The notes below the pieces were generated by a model that did not search any database, was not told the origin of the DNA, and saw only the letters and a list, made by a program, of their open reading frames with translations. A stretch of 64,000 nucleotides of DNA from Eubacteriales bacterium. GTDB lineage: Bacteria; Bacillota; Clostridia; Oscillospirales; Acutalibacteraceae. This document shows, one piece after another, positions 44,062 through 51,314 of the stretch (its first letter is position 1; the number at the start of each line of letters is the position of its first letter). The DNA is taken from the NCBI GenBank assembly GCA_029225565.1, contig JAQXWS010000080.1, positions 1 through 64,000 on the forward strand, read 5' to 3'. The position numbers and the translations under genes are program-made.

Positions 44062-45003
44062 ATGTCAACCAAGGATGATGTTATTCATATTTTAATGAAT
44101 ACCGACCGATATGTAAGCGGTGAGGTACTGGCCCGTAAGCTGGGCAAGAGCCGTGCCGCTGTATGGAAAGCCATCAGGTCTCTGCGACAGGACGGAATAG
44201 CAATTGACGCTGTAACCAATCGCGGCTATCGCTTGGTCAACGACAACGATGTGCTGTCTGCCAGCGCTGTCCGGTCGGCTGTTGATTATGACACAAGGGT
44301 GCTGTATTATCCCACTATCGACTCCACCAATACTCAGGCCAAGAGACTGATTAATGACGGAGACGACGGCAATCTTTTGCTGGTGGCAGGGGAGCAAACT
44401 GCCGGCAGAGGCCGACAGGGCAAGTCCTTTTATTCTCCGGCAAAAACAGGAGTGTATCTTACATACGTTGCCCATCCGTCTGCGCCGCTGCAAACTGTTG
44501 TGGGCGCCACTACGGCAGCCGCCGTGGCTGTGTGCAGAGCTATTGAGGCACTGACCGATATTGAGCCAAAAATCAAGTGGGTCAACGATGTATATGTTGA
44601 CGGAAAAAAGGTGTGCGGTATTTTGACCGAAGCCATCACTGACTTTGAGACCCAGACGGTCACCTCTATCATCATCGGAATAGGCGTAAACATTACTACT
44701 ACGGACTTTGCCGACAGCATAGAGAATGCCGGCTGTATCAATTGCAGTATCAGTCGTGCCCGATTGGCGGCAGAGATTGCCAACCAACTGAACAAGGTCA
44801 ATTGTGCAGACATATCTGCGATTATAGATTATTACCGCAGTCATTCCATGATTATAGGCGAGGATATAAATTACATCAGGAACGGCGTCGTAATTCCTGC
44901 TCGGGCAGTTGCTATTGATTCCTCCGGCGGGCTGGAGGTAGAGCATTCTGACGGCAGTCGCGCTGTTCTGCGCTCGGGCGAAATATCTGTACGAAAAAGG
45001 TAA
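44062..45003 (+). CDS. birA: BirA, biotin-protein ligase with HTH domain
   Basis: A 313-aa protein; ATG 44062 after GGGGTG. N-terminal HTH_11 (about 1-60; VLARKLGKSRAAVWKAIRSLRQDG) marks a bifunctional repressor. The ligase has STNTQAK, the GRGRQGKSFYSP biotinyl-AMP loop, IKWVNDVYVDGKKVCGILTE, IIIGIGVNI, and a C-terminal SH3-like part. It biotinylates carrier proteins and may repress biotin genes. The nearby decarboxylase pump subunits work in a biotin-dependent complex, which fits. Confidence 0.92.
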   Translation: MSTKDDVIHILMNTDRYVSGEVLARKLGKSRAAVWKAIRSLRQDGIAIDAVTNRGYRLVNDNDVLSASAVRSAVDYDTRVLYYPTIDSTNTQAKRLINDGDDGNLLLVAGEQTAGRGRQGKSFYSPAKTGVYLTYVAHPSAPLQTVVGATTAAAVAVCRAIEALTDIEPKIKWVNDVYVDGKKVCGILTEAITDFETQTVTSIIIGIGVNITTTDFADSIENAGCINCSISRARLAAEIANQLNKVNCADISAIIDYYRSHSMIIGEDINYIRNGVVIPARAVAIDSSGGLEVEHSDGSRAVLRSGEISVRKR

Positions 45004-45118
45004 AAAAATAGGGGATGTAAAAAAAGCGCAGACTTCGAGAAATGGGATTGAATTTCGTTTTCTTGCGAGGGAAGATGTACGATGGTACCTCGACTGAGCA
45101 AAAAACGAAAAACGCCAA

Positions 45119-45160
45119 AAAAGCGGCTTAGATTCATCATTAGATGTCTAAGCCGCTTTT
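45119..45160. terminator. Strong hairpin downstream of birA
   Basis: AAAAGCGGCTTAGA (45119-45132) pairs perfectly with TCTAAGCCGCTTTT (45147-45160); an inner CATC/GATG stem extends it. The A/T flanks would let it act in either direction. Confidence 0.65.
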
Positions 45161-45275
45161 ACAATCTCTCCGAGTGCGATAAATCGCATCCACCTTTCTT
45201 TACTCAAGAGAGGCAGAAATCGGTTACATATTATACATTATTTGGCGTGGTTCAACCCATTTTATCGACAGTCTG

Positions 45276-45299
45276 AAAGGCTACATCGTGTAGCCTTTT
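45276..45299. terminator. Hairpin downstream of the 44-aa gene
   Basis: AAAGGCTACA (45276-45285) pairs with TGTAGCCTTT (45289-45298) across a 3-nt loop, with T's on both sides. It lies 18 nt past the small gene's stop on the minus strand and would also block plus-strand read-through. Confidence 0.65.
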
Positions 45300-45316
45300 G
45301 TTACTTGCAAAAATAT

Positions 45317-45451
45317 CTATCTTAGCATAGCAAAGCCAAGGTCGATACCTCCGGCCAGCAGCCTTGAGGTCTTTTGCATGCCCAGAGTTTCTGTAATCCA
45401 TAGAATCAACAGAGCTATCAATATTGCTATAATCAATGCTTCCTTGCTCAT
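45317..45451 (-). CDS. Small membrane protein, 44 aa
   Basis: ATG 45451 is preceded by a strong AGGAGG and a promoter with a consensus -10, and a hairpin follows the stop, so it is a complete small transcription unit. One hydrophobic helix (ALIIAILIALLILWI, residues 5-19) is followed by an amphipathic basic end (QKTSRLLAGGIDLGFAMLR). No family recognised. It is divergent from the Na+-pump subunits; possible roles include a small subunit or regulator of a membrane complex, or a type I toxin-like peptide. Confidence 0.65.
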   Translation of the reverse strand: MSKEALIIAILIALLILWITETLGMQKTSRLLAGGIDLGFAMLR

Positions 45452-45481
45452 AATAAAAAACCTCCTGTTGTCAGTAATAAT

Positions 45482-45510
45482 ATTATATACAACTGCTAAA
45501 AATAAATCAA
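45482..45510 (-). promoter_or_regulatory. Promoter of the 44-aa membrane protein
   Basis: On the minus strand, TTGATT (45505-45510) and TATAAT (45482-45487), spacer 17. Confidence 0.7.
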
Positions 45511-45576
45511 TAAAAACTTTAAATATCAACACATTTTATGCAATATGCCAAAGTGACAAAATAATGCAAATTTTTG

Positions 45577-45605
45577 TTGAAATATGGGTAACAAAGTTTT
45601 ATAAT
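45577..45605 (+). promoter_or_regulatory. Promoter of the decarboxylase pump genes
   Basis: TTGAAA (45577-45582) and TATAAT (45600-45605), spacer 17. Confidence 0.75.
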
Positions 45606-45639
45606 ACTTACGATAATTAAAATGGAGGAATTTGGTTTT

Positions 45640-46065
45640 ATGGATATGTTAACGCTTGTTACATCCGCAGTTCCAGACAGATCGTTAGGCTTTACATTAA
45701 CTGTTGTAATTGCCGGAATTGGCATTGTATTGTTTACACTTTTTTTGTTGGTTTTGGTATTCTATGCCTTTGGTACAATAGTATCCAAGACCCAAGCAAA
45801 GGCAAAAAATAAGGCAGAAAAAAAGAATCAGCTCCCTCAGCCTGCAGTACAGCCTGCCCCAAAGGCGCAGGTATCTGTTGCTTCCGCACCGGCCCCTGCA
45901 GTAGAACAGGGCATCAGCGGCGAGGTGGTTGCAGCTATCAGTGCGGCAGTATATTCTATGGATGGCGGAGCCACCGTCATAAAATCAATCACCAGAAAAA
46001 ATCCAATTTCAGCTCGTAACCCGTGGGCGCAATCGGCTGTGATTGATAATACAAGACCGTTTTAG
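45640..46065 (+). CDS. Na+-pumping decarboxylase gamma subunit (OadG-like)
   Basis: A 141-aa protein. Start 45640 uses GGAGG at 45624-45628; an in-frame ATG at 45622 overlaps that site. One transmembrane helix (about 20-46), an Ala/Pro/Lys-rich linker and a C-terminal segment VAAISAAVYSMDGG ... RNPWAQSAVIDNTRPF typical of OadG-type subunits, which hold the alpha and beta subunits together. Confidence 0.82.
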   Translation: MDMLTLVTSAVPDRSLGFTLTVVIAGIGIVLFTLFLLVLVFYAFGTIVSKTQAKAKNKAEKKNQLPQPAVQPAPKAQVSVASAPAPAVEQGISGEVVAAISAAVYSMDGGATVIKSITRKNPISARNPWAQSAVIDNTRPF

Positions 46066-46080
46066 TAGGAGGACACCGAG

Positions 46081-47289
46081 ATGGAAATTTTGCAGGGAGT
46101 ATGGCAGGTTATCCGGAGTATTCTGGCTAACAGCGGTTATGCTTACTTCTTAACAGCAGACGGCGGATGGAAGAACCTCGTAATGCTGTGTGTATCATTT
46201 TTCTTCCTTTATCTTGGTATAAAGAAAGGCTTTGAGCCGCTTCTTATGATTCCCATTGCCTTCGGTATGTTGCTGGCCAACCTACCCGGCGCTAACCTGG
46301 CAGTACAGTATCACGACTTGGCCGGATTTTTTGACCTGCTTAAGGGCAGGGGCGAGTTTGTGGGTTGCACGCCGGGACTTATGGATTTTCTGTATTTTGG
46401 AGTTAAGGCCGGTATTTATCCACCGCTTATATTCTTGGGCATCGGCGCTATGACCGACTTCAGTTCCCTTATCGCCAACCCAAGCTCATTCATACTTGGC
46501 GCGGCGGCACAGCTGGGCATTTTTGCAGCTTATGTTATTGCTATCGTGCTTGGATTTGACCCACAGCAGGCAGGCTCCATCGCTATTATCGGCGGTGCTG
46601 ACGGCCCTACGGCAATCTTCGTAACATCAAAGCTGGCGCCGGCTATGCTGGGCACAATAGCCGTGGCCGCCTACTCGTATATGGCGCTGGTACCGGTTAT
46701 TCAGCCACCTATTATGAAGCTCCTTACCACAAAGAAGGAGCGTAGCGTAGTAATGGGCACACTAAGACCTGTATCCAAGCTGGAAAAGATTTTGTTCCCG
46801 ATTATGGTTACGGTTATTGTAGCGCTTCTTCTTCCCGATGCGGCTGTGCTTGTGGGTATGCTTATGCTGGGCAACCTGCTCAAGGAGAGTGGCCAGACTG
46901 AGCGTATCGCAAAGGCGGCACAGAACGAGCTTATGAACATTGTTACTATTCTTTTGGGTCTGTCCGTCGGCGCTACCACATCAGCCCAGTCATTCCTTAA
47001 TCTTGAGACAATCAAGATAGTTGCTCTGGGACTTATCGCATTTGCGGTAGGCACAGCAGGCGGTGTTCTGTTCGGTAAGCTGATGTACATTATTACCAAG
47101 GGCAAGGTTAACCCGCTTATCGGCTCCGCAGGCGTGTCCGCAGTACCTATGGCTGCCAGAGTGTCACAGAAGGTTGGTCAGCAGGAGAATCCCAGCAACT
47201 TCTTGCTTATGCACGCTATGGGACCCAATGTTTCCGGCGTTATCGGCTCTGCGGTTGCCGCAGGTATTCTGCTCACTCTGTTGGGTTAA
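46081..47289 (+). CDS. Na+-translocating decarboxylase beta subunit (OadB/GcdB/MmdB)
   Basis: A 402-aa polytopic protein with the family's conserved blocks: FLGIGAMTDFSSLIANPSSFILGAAAQLGIF, GFDPQQAGSIAIIGGADGPTAIF (ion-site Asp) and NPLIGSAGVSAVPMAARVSQ. It couples carboxybiotin decarboxylation to Na+ export. It follows the gamma gene by 15 nt. No alpha carboxyltransferase or biotin carrier is next to it, so the substrate (oxaloacetate, methylmalonyl-CoA or glutaconyl-CoA) cannot be told. Confidence 0.93.
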   Translation: MEILQGVWQVIRSILANSGYAYFLTADGGWKNLVMLCVSFFFLYLGIKKGFEPLLMIPIAFGMLLANLPGANLAVQYHDLAGFFDLLKGRGEFVGCTPGLMDFLYFGVKAGIYPPLIFLGIGAMTDFSSLIANPSSFILGAAAQLGIFAAYVIAIVLGFDPQQAGSIAIIGGADGPTAIFVTSKLAPAMLGTIAVAAYSYMALVPVIQPPIMKLLTTKKERSVVMGTLRPVSKLEKILFPIMVTVIVALLLPDAAVLVGMLMLGNLLKESGQTERIAKAAQNELMNIVTILLGLSVGATTSAQSFLNLETIKIVALGLIAFAVGTAGGVLFGKLMYIITKGKVNPLIGSAGVSAVPMAARVSQKVGQQENPSNFLLMHAMGPNVSGVIGSAVAAGILLTLLG

Positions 47290-47315
47290 TACAGATTTAT
47301 TTGTTGGATTATCGA

Positions 47316-47346
47316 GGGACGGCATTTATTTGCCGTTCCGTTTTTT
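47316..47346 (+). terminator. Terminator after the beta subunit
   Basis: GGGACGGCA (47316-47324) pairs with TGCCGTTCC (47331-47339) with one G-T pair, followed by GTTTTTT. Confidence 0.8.
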
Positions 47347-47366
47347 GACTGATACAAGGGGATTTT

Positions 47367-49643
47367 ATGAACAAGGACGCAGTAAAGCCCAATGCTCAGC
47401 AACAGCGGGTTATAGATACAATTGACGGCCCGGTGCTTGTTGTTGCCGGTGCAGGCACAGGCAAAACAGCCACTATTGTCAAGAGGATAGAGCATATAAT
47501 CGCAGACGGATATGCGCTGCCGTGGCAGGTTTTGGCAATCACCTTTACCAACAAGGCCGCCGGCGAGCTGAAGCAGCGACTTATCAACACCGTGGGTGAG
47601 GAGGCAAACGATATTTGGGCAGCCACATTCCACTCGGTTTGTGCCCGTATTCTCCGTCGATTCGGCGACAGACTGGGCTATACTCAGCACTTTACCATTT
47701 ATGACACCGATGACCAAAAGCGTGTTATGAAAAGGGTGCAAAAAAGTCTTGGTATTGATGACAAGTTCCTCAATCACCGCGCTATCCTCAGCGAAATCAG
47801 TCGCGCCAAGGACAGCCTGATTGATTGCAATGAATACACGGCGTCGTCATCGGCAGACTTTCGCAAGGCAAGGATTGCCCGGTGCTACGAGGAGTACCAA
47901 AAGGAGCTTCTCCGTGCCGATGCAATGGACTTTGACGATATGATATTCAACACCGTCAAGCTTTTCAGGGAGAATGATGATGTGTTGGAGCTGTACCGTA
48001 ATCAGTTCAAGTATGTTATCGTTGACGAGTATCAGGACACCAGTTATGCGCAGTACATACTGACATACCTTGTTTCCGGCGGGTACCACAATATCTGTGT
48101 AGTAGGCGACGACGACCAGAGTATCTATCGCTTTCGTGGCGCCACAATTGAGAATATTCTCAGATTCAAAGAGAGATACGAGGACGAGGGTCTCAAGGTA
48201 ATTCAGCTGGAGCTGGCAGAGAATTATCGCTCCATGCAAAACATATTGGACGCCGCCAACTCTGTTATTGCCAACAATACCACAAGGCTGGCTGACAAAA
48301 AATTACATTCCTATGCCGGTACGGACGGCGACAAGGTTGTGCTATATACCGGCATTAACGAGATGGACGAGGCTCAGTTCATTATCGACGAGATTACCGA
48401 AAATGTTAAGAACGGTATGTCATACAAGGACCACGCAGTTCTTTACCGTATGAACGCCCAGTCCCGAAATATCGAAATTATGATGGCAAAGTCGGGTATA
48501 TCCTACAAAATTATCGGCGGCAACCGATTTTTTGACCGCAAGGAGATAAAGGATATTGTGTCCTACTTTGCCGTGATAAACAATACTGCCGACAATGTGA
48601 GGCTGCAGCGTATTATCAATACCCCCAAGCGTGGTATCGGTGATACCATGTTCAATTATATTCTGGAGATTGCAGCTGCCAACCACATGACCGCCTTTGA
48701 GGTTTGCCAGCACGCAGACGAGTTTGCCAAGACATCCCGTTCTGCCGGTAAACTGAGAGCCTTTTGCGATATGATAGAGGAATTTCAGCGTCAGCTGGAG
48801 GACGGTATGACCGTCAATGACCTGCTGCAGGAAATATTGGACAAGACCCAATATTTTGCCTATCTTGAGGAGGACGACCCTGCCAAAGCAGAGGACAGAA
48901 AAAGCAATGTTCAGGAGCTTTCCTCCATGTTTGTAAAGTATCAGGAGGAGGACGATGAGTTTACGCTGCAAACCTTCCTGGAGGATGTGGCGCTGGTCAG
49001 CGATATTGACTCCTATAACGAGGACGAGGACTCTGTTGTGATGATGACACTCCATGCTGCCAAGGGATTGGAATTCCCCGTGGTATTCATCCCCGGTATG
49101 GAGGAGGGAATATTTCCCGGCAACCAGAGTATGTACAGTCAGGAGGATTTGGAGGAGGAACGCAGGCTGGCCTATGTGGGTATCACCCGCGCACGCCGAA
49201 ATCTGTATCTAATCAATGCCCGTCAGCGTATGCTCTACGGTACCACAAGTCGCAATATGCCCTCCCGATTCCTAAAGGAAATACCCGATAGAGTTGTGGA
49301 CAATCGCTCTGTACAGCAGAGCTCTATGTACGGCGGCGGATACAGTGATGGCGACAGTCATTTCGGCACTCCAAAAAAGCCGTACAAGTATTCCACGGCA
49401 ACACCTATTGGCGAGGCCAAGCAAAGCAGCTCTGCCTCCCACCGTTTCGGTCAGGCGCCCCAACAGCATACTGCAACCGGGGCAACATACAATGTGGGCG
49501 ACACGGTAAGGCACAAGTCCTTTGGTACGGGCGTTATCTTGTCAGCTCAGCCCATGGGCAACGACACTCTTTTGGAGGTTGCCTTTGACAAAGCCGGCAC
49601 AAAAAAGCTTATGGCCAATTTTGCTAAGCTGGAAAAAGTATAA
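47367..49643 (+). CDS. pcrA: PcrA/UvrD-type DNA helicase
   Basis: A 758-aa SF1A helicase. Q motif NAQQQRVID, Walker A GAGTGKT, TFTNKAAGELKQR, VDEYQDTSYAQY (motif II), VGDDDQSIYRFRGA, NYRSMQNIL, MTLHAAKGLEFPVVF and VGITRARRNLYL. The C-terminal ~50 residues (GDTVRHKSFGTGVIL ... LLEVAFDKAGTKKL) are the Tudor-like RNA polymerase-binding domain of PcrA. It acts in nucleotide excision repair and removal of replication obstacles. Confidence 0.93.
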   Translation: MNKDAVKPNAQQQRVIDTIDGPVLVVAGAGTGKTATIVKRIEHIIADGYALPWQVLAITFTNKAAGELKQRLINTVGEEANDIWAATFHSVCARILRRFGDRLGYTQHFTIYDTDDQKRVMKRVQKSLGIDDKFLNHRAILSEISRAKDSLIDCNEYTASSSADFRKARIARCYEEYQKELLRADAMDFDDMIFNTVKLFRENDDVLELYRNQFKYVIVDEYQDTSYAQYILTYLVSGGYHNICVVGDDDQSIYRFRGATIENILRFKERYEDEGLKVIQLELAENYRSMQNILDAANSVIANNTTRLADKKLHSYAGTDGDKVVLYTGINEMDEAQFIIDEITENVKNGMSYKDHAVLYRMNAQSRNIEIMMAKSGISYKIIGGNRFFDRKEIKDIVSYFAVINNTADNVRLQRIINTPKRGIGDTMFNYILEIAAANHMTAFEVCQHADEFAKTSRSAGKLRAFCDMIEEFQRQLEDGMTVNDLLQEILDKTQYFAYLEEDDPAKAEDRKSNVQELSSMFVKYQEEDDEFTLQTFLEDVALVSDIDSYNEDEDSVVMMTLHAAKGLEFPVVFIPGMEEGIFPGNQSMYSQEDLEEERRLAYVGITRARRNLYLINARQRMLYGTTSRNMPSRFLKEIPDRVVDNRSVQQSSMYGGGYSDGDSHFGTPKKPYKYSTATPIGEAKQSSSASHRFGQAPQQHTATGATYNVGDTVRHKSFGTGVILSAQPMGNDTLLEVAFDKAGTKKLMANFAKLEKV

Positions 49644-49650
49644 TTTTGGC

Positions 49651-49677
49651 ACAAAAAACAAACTCCTTCATAGAATA
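49651..49677 (+). promoter_or_regulatory. Possible sporulation-type (sigma-E/K) promoter
   Basis: AC (49651-49652) and CATAGAATA (49669-49677), spacer about 16, fitting the -35 AC and -10 CATANNNTA of mother-cell sigma factors. No sigma-A promoter is evident. Transcripts from it would start near 49685, inside the hairpin loop. Confidence 0.35.
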
Positions 49678-49727
49678 TACAGAAGTTAGATGCGTTTTGG
49701 CTTCAATATTCTAAGGAGGAGTTTTTT
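49660..49727 (+). promoter_or_regulatory. Long hairpin that buries the ribosome site of the Cys-rich gene
   Basis: Arm 49660-49678 pairs with arm 49706-49724 over 19 positions with one A-A mismatch and one G-T pair. The 3' arm contains AAGGAGG (49713-49719), the only ribosome site for ATG 49728, and is followed by T's (49722-49727) as in an intrinsic terminator. It can thus end pcrA transcription and also block translation of read-through mRNA. Confidence 0.7.
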
Positions 49728-50534
49728 ATGGCTGAAAATCCAATTGCAAACGATTGTGAAAGACGCATACAAGAGGCTGTCTGTATTGACACTAAGCGAA
49801 TCTATGATTCTTGCGTAAGCAAGGATTGTCTGGAGGACCTGAGAGTTACCTTCTTTGGCAAGAGCCAGTGCCTTATTGATAAAGCCGTTACAGTCAAGTG
49901 CCGTGATTGCAGTATTGCCGCTGTCAGTGTGGATGTTGACGAGGTGCCCTTTAACCGCGGGTACTATAGTGTAAATATTGTGTTCTATTTCAAGCTGAGA
50001 TTCGACACATATTCGGAGCCCTGCTCCAATCCCCAGATTGCAGTAGGTTATACCCGCTTTGAGAAAAAGTGCATTCTTTACGGCTCGGAGGGTAATGTAA
50101 AAATCTTTACATCCAGCGTATGCACCGACGATTTGGATTGTCCCGAGGCGCCACGCTATAGCAATCCTGTAGCAAAGGTGCAGGCTGTGGACCCGGTTGT
50201 TCTGCAATGTGATGTTCTGGACGCCTGTGATTGTACGGTTATGCCGATAACCAGCTTCCCGCAGTCAATACTTAAGGAAAATCACGATTCGCCGATGACC
50301 CCCGATTGCTACAAGACGGTATTGGTTACTCTCGGCCTTTTCTCCATTGTGCAGATGGAGAGGGATGTGCAGATGCTGATACCTGCCTATGATTACTGTA
50401 TCCCTGAGAGGGAATGCAATTGTACTACCCAGAGCCCTTGCGAGACATTCCGGCAAATTGAATTTCCTGTTGACGAATTTTTCCCGGCGGAGCGAAGCGA
50501 TGATGGCTGCGCCCCCTGCAAATCGGAGGACTGA
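49728..50534 (+). CDS. Cys-rich protein of unknown function, possibly spore-related
   Basis: A 268-aa soluble protein with about 23 cysteines, several in pairs (CVSKDC, CRDC, CDVLDACDC, CNCTTQSPC, CAPC). The N-terminus IDTKRIYDSCVSKDCLEDLRVTF matches a Clostridial family I remember only as hypothetical. No signal peptide or membrane segment. A spore-envelope role is suggested by Cys content and the upstream CATANNNTA element (inference). It is a single-gene unit ended by a long hairpin. Confidence 0.6.
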   Translation: MAENPIANDCERRIQEAVCIDTKRIYDSCVSKDCLEDLRVTFFGKSQCLIDKAVTVKCRDCSIAAVSVDVDEVPFNRGYYSVNIVFYFKLRFDTYSEPCSNPQIAVGYTRFEKKCILYGSEGNVKIFTSSVCTDDLDCPEAPRYSNPVAKVQAVDPVVLQCDVLDACDCTVMPITSFPQSILKENHDSPMTPDCYKTVLVTLGLFSIVQMERDVQMLIPAYDYCIPERECNCTTQSPCETFRQIEFPVDEFFPAERSDDGCAPCKSED

Positions 50535-50538
50535 CAAA

Positions 50539-50572
50539 AAACGGTCTATGAGAATACTCTCATAGACCGTTT
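50539..50572. terminator. Hairpin after the Cys-rich gene
   Basis: AAACGGTCTATGAGA (50539-50553) pairs perfectly with TCTCATAGACCGTTT (50558-50572), 4-nt loop. The T tract is only TTT then CTCG, so efficiency is uncertain. Confidence 0.7.
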
Positions 50573-50591
50573 CTCGCAGTCTGTCAGCAAT

Positions 50592-50618
50592 AAGCCCCAA
50601 CCGAATCGGTTGGGGCTT
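50592..50618. terminator. Hairpin at the end of the galM-kinase-regulator operon
   Basis: AAGCCCCAACC with GGTTGGGGCTT around a 5-nt loop, perfect, just past the response-regulator stop. Minus-strand T's are few. Confidence 0.65.
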
Positions 50619-50621
50619 ATA

Positions 50622-51314
50622 TTATTTGTTGAATCTGTAGCCCTTGCCCCAAATAGTGTTGATGAACGGACAGGCAGGGTCGATGGCGTGCAGCTTGTCC
50701 CGTACTCGATTAACATGCACGGTGACGGTGGAGGTGCACCCCATGGAGTCATATTTCCAGATAGAATCAAACAGCTCCTCCTTGCTGAATACTCTGTTAG
50801 GATTTTCTGCAAGGACTGTGATTAGGTCGAACTCCTTGTTGGTAAGGGCAACTTCGTTTTGGTCAACGGTAACCTGCCGCGACCTTTTGTCAATTTTTAC
50901 ATTACCGATGGAAATAATATCGGTGACCTCCTCTTTGGTTGCAGTCAGCCGTTCGTATCTCTTTATGTGTGCGATGACTCTGGCCACCAGCTCGCCGGGG
51001 CTAAAGGGCTTTACAATGTAGTCGTCGGCGCCCAGACCCAGACCGCGGATTTTGTCAATATCGTCGCCCTTTGCGCTGGCCAGCAGTATCGGCACATTGC
51101 TGGTTTTGCGTATCTCGCTGCATATTACCAGGCCGTCAACTCCCGGCAGCATTATGTCCAGCAGCAGCAGGTCGTATTTGTTGTCGGTGGCTTTGTTCAG
51201 GCCCTCTATTCCGTTGGTGGCAGTATCTACCAAAAAATTGCCGGCTTCCAGATAGTCTTTTTCCAGCTGCAGAATGTTTTCGTCATCCTCAACTATTAGT
51301 ATTCGCCTTTTCAT
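50622..51314 (-). CDS. OmpR/PhoB-family response regulator
   Basis: A 230-aa protein. Receiver domain (1-120) with acidic pocket ILIVEDDE, phospho-Asp in LLLLDIMLPGVDG, and Lys in VKPFSPGELVAR; winged HTH DNA-binding domain (130-228; TNKEFDLITVLAENPNRVFSKEELFDSIWKY). It overlaps the kinase gene by 26 nt, marking a cognate pair. Targets are unknown. Confidence 0.93.
   Translation of the reverse strand: MKRRILIVEDDENILQLEKDYLEAGNFLVDTATNGIEGLNKATDNKYDLLLLDIMLPGVDGLVICSEIRKTSNVPILLASAKGDDIDKIRGLGLGADDYIVKPFSPGELVARVIAHIKRYERLTATKEEVTDIISIGNVKIDKRSRQVTVDQNEVALTNKEFDLITVLAENPNRVFSKEELFDSIWKYDSMGCTSTVTVHVNRVRDKLHAIDPACPFINTIWGKGYRFNK

Larger units (their letters stand above)
45004..45316. repeat. 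Gene-free region built of palindromic elements
   Basis: No plausible gene. It contains a ~58-nt inverted repeat at 45053-45110 (TTTCGTTTT/AAAACGAAA, TTGC/GCAA and CGAGG/CCTCG arms), a perfect 14-bp hairpin at 45119-45160, a TGCGA/TCGCA hairpin near 45173-45187, a 35-nt segment (45239-45273) repeated in inverse at 61215-61249 with two mismatches, and a closing hairpin at 45276-45298. This composition suggests small non-autonomous mobile or REP-type elements. Confidence 0.55.
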
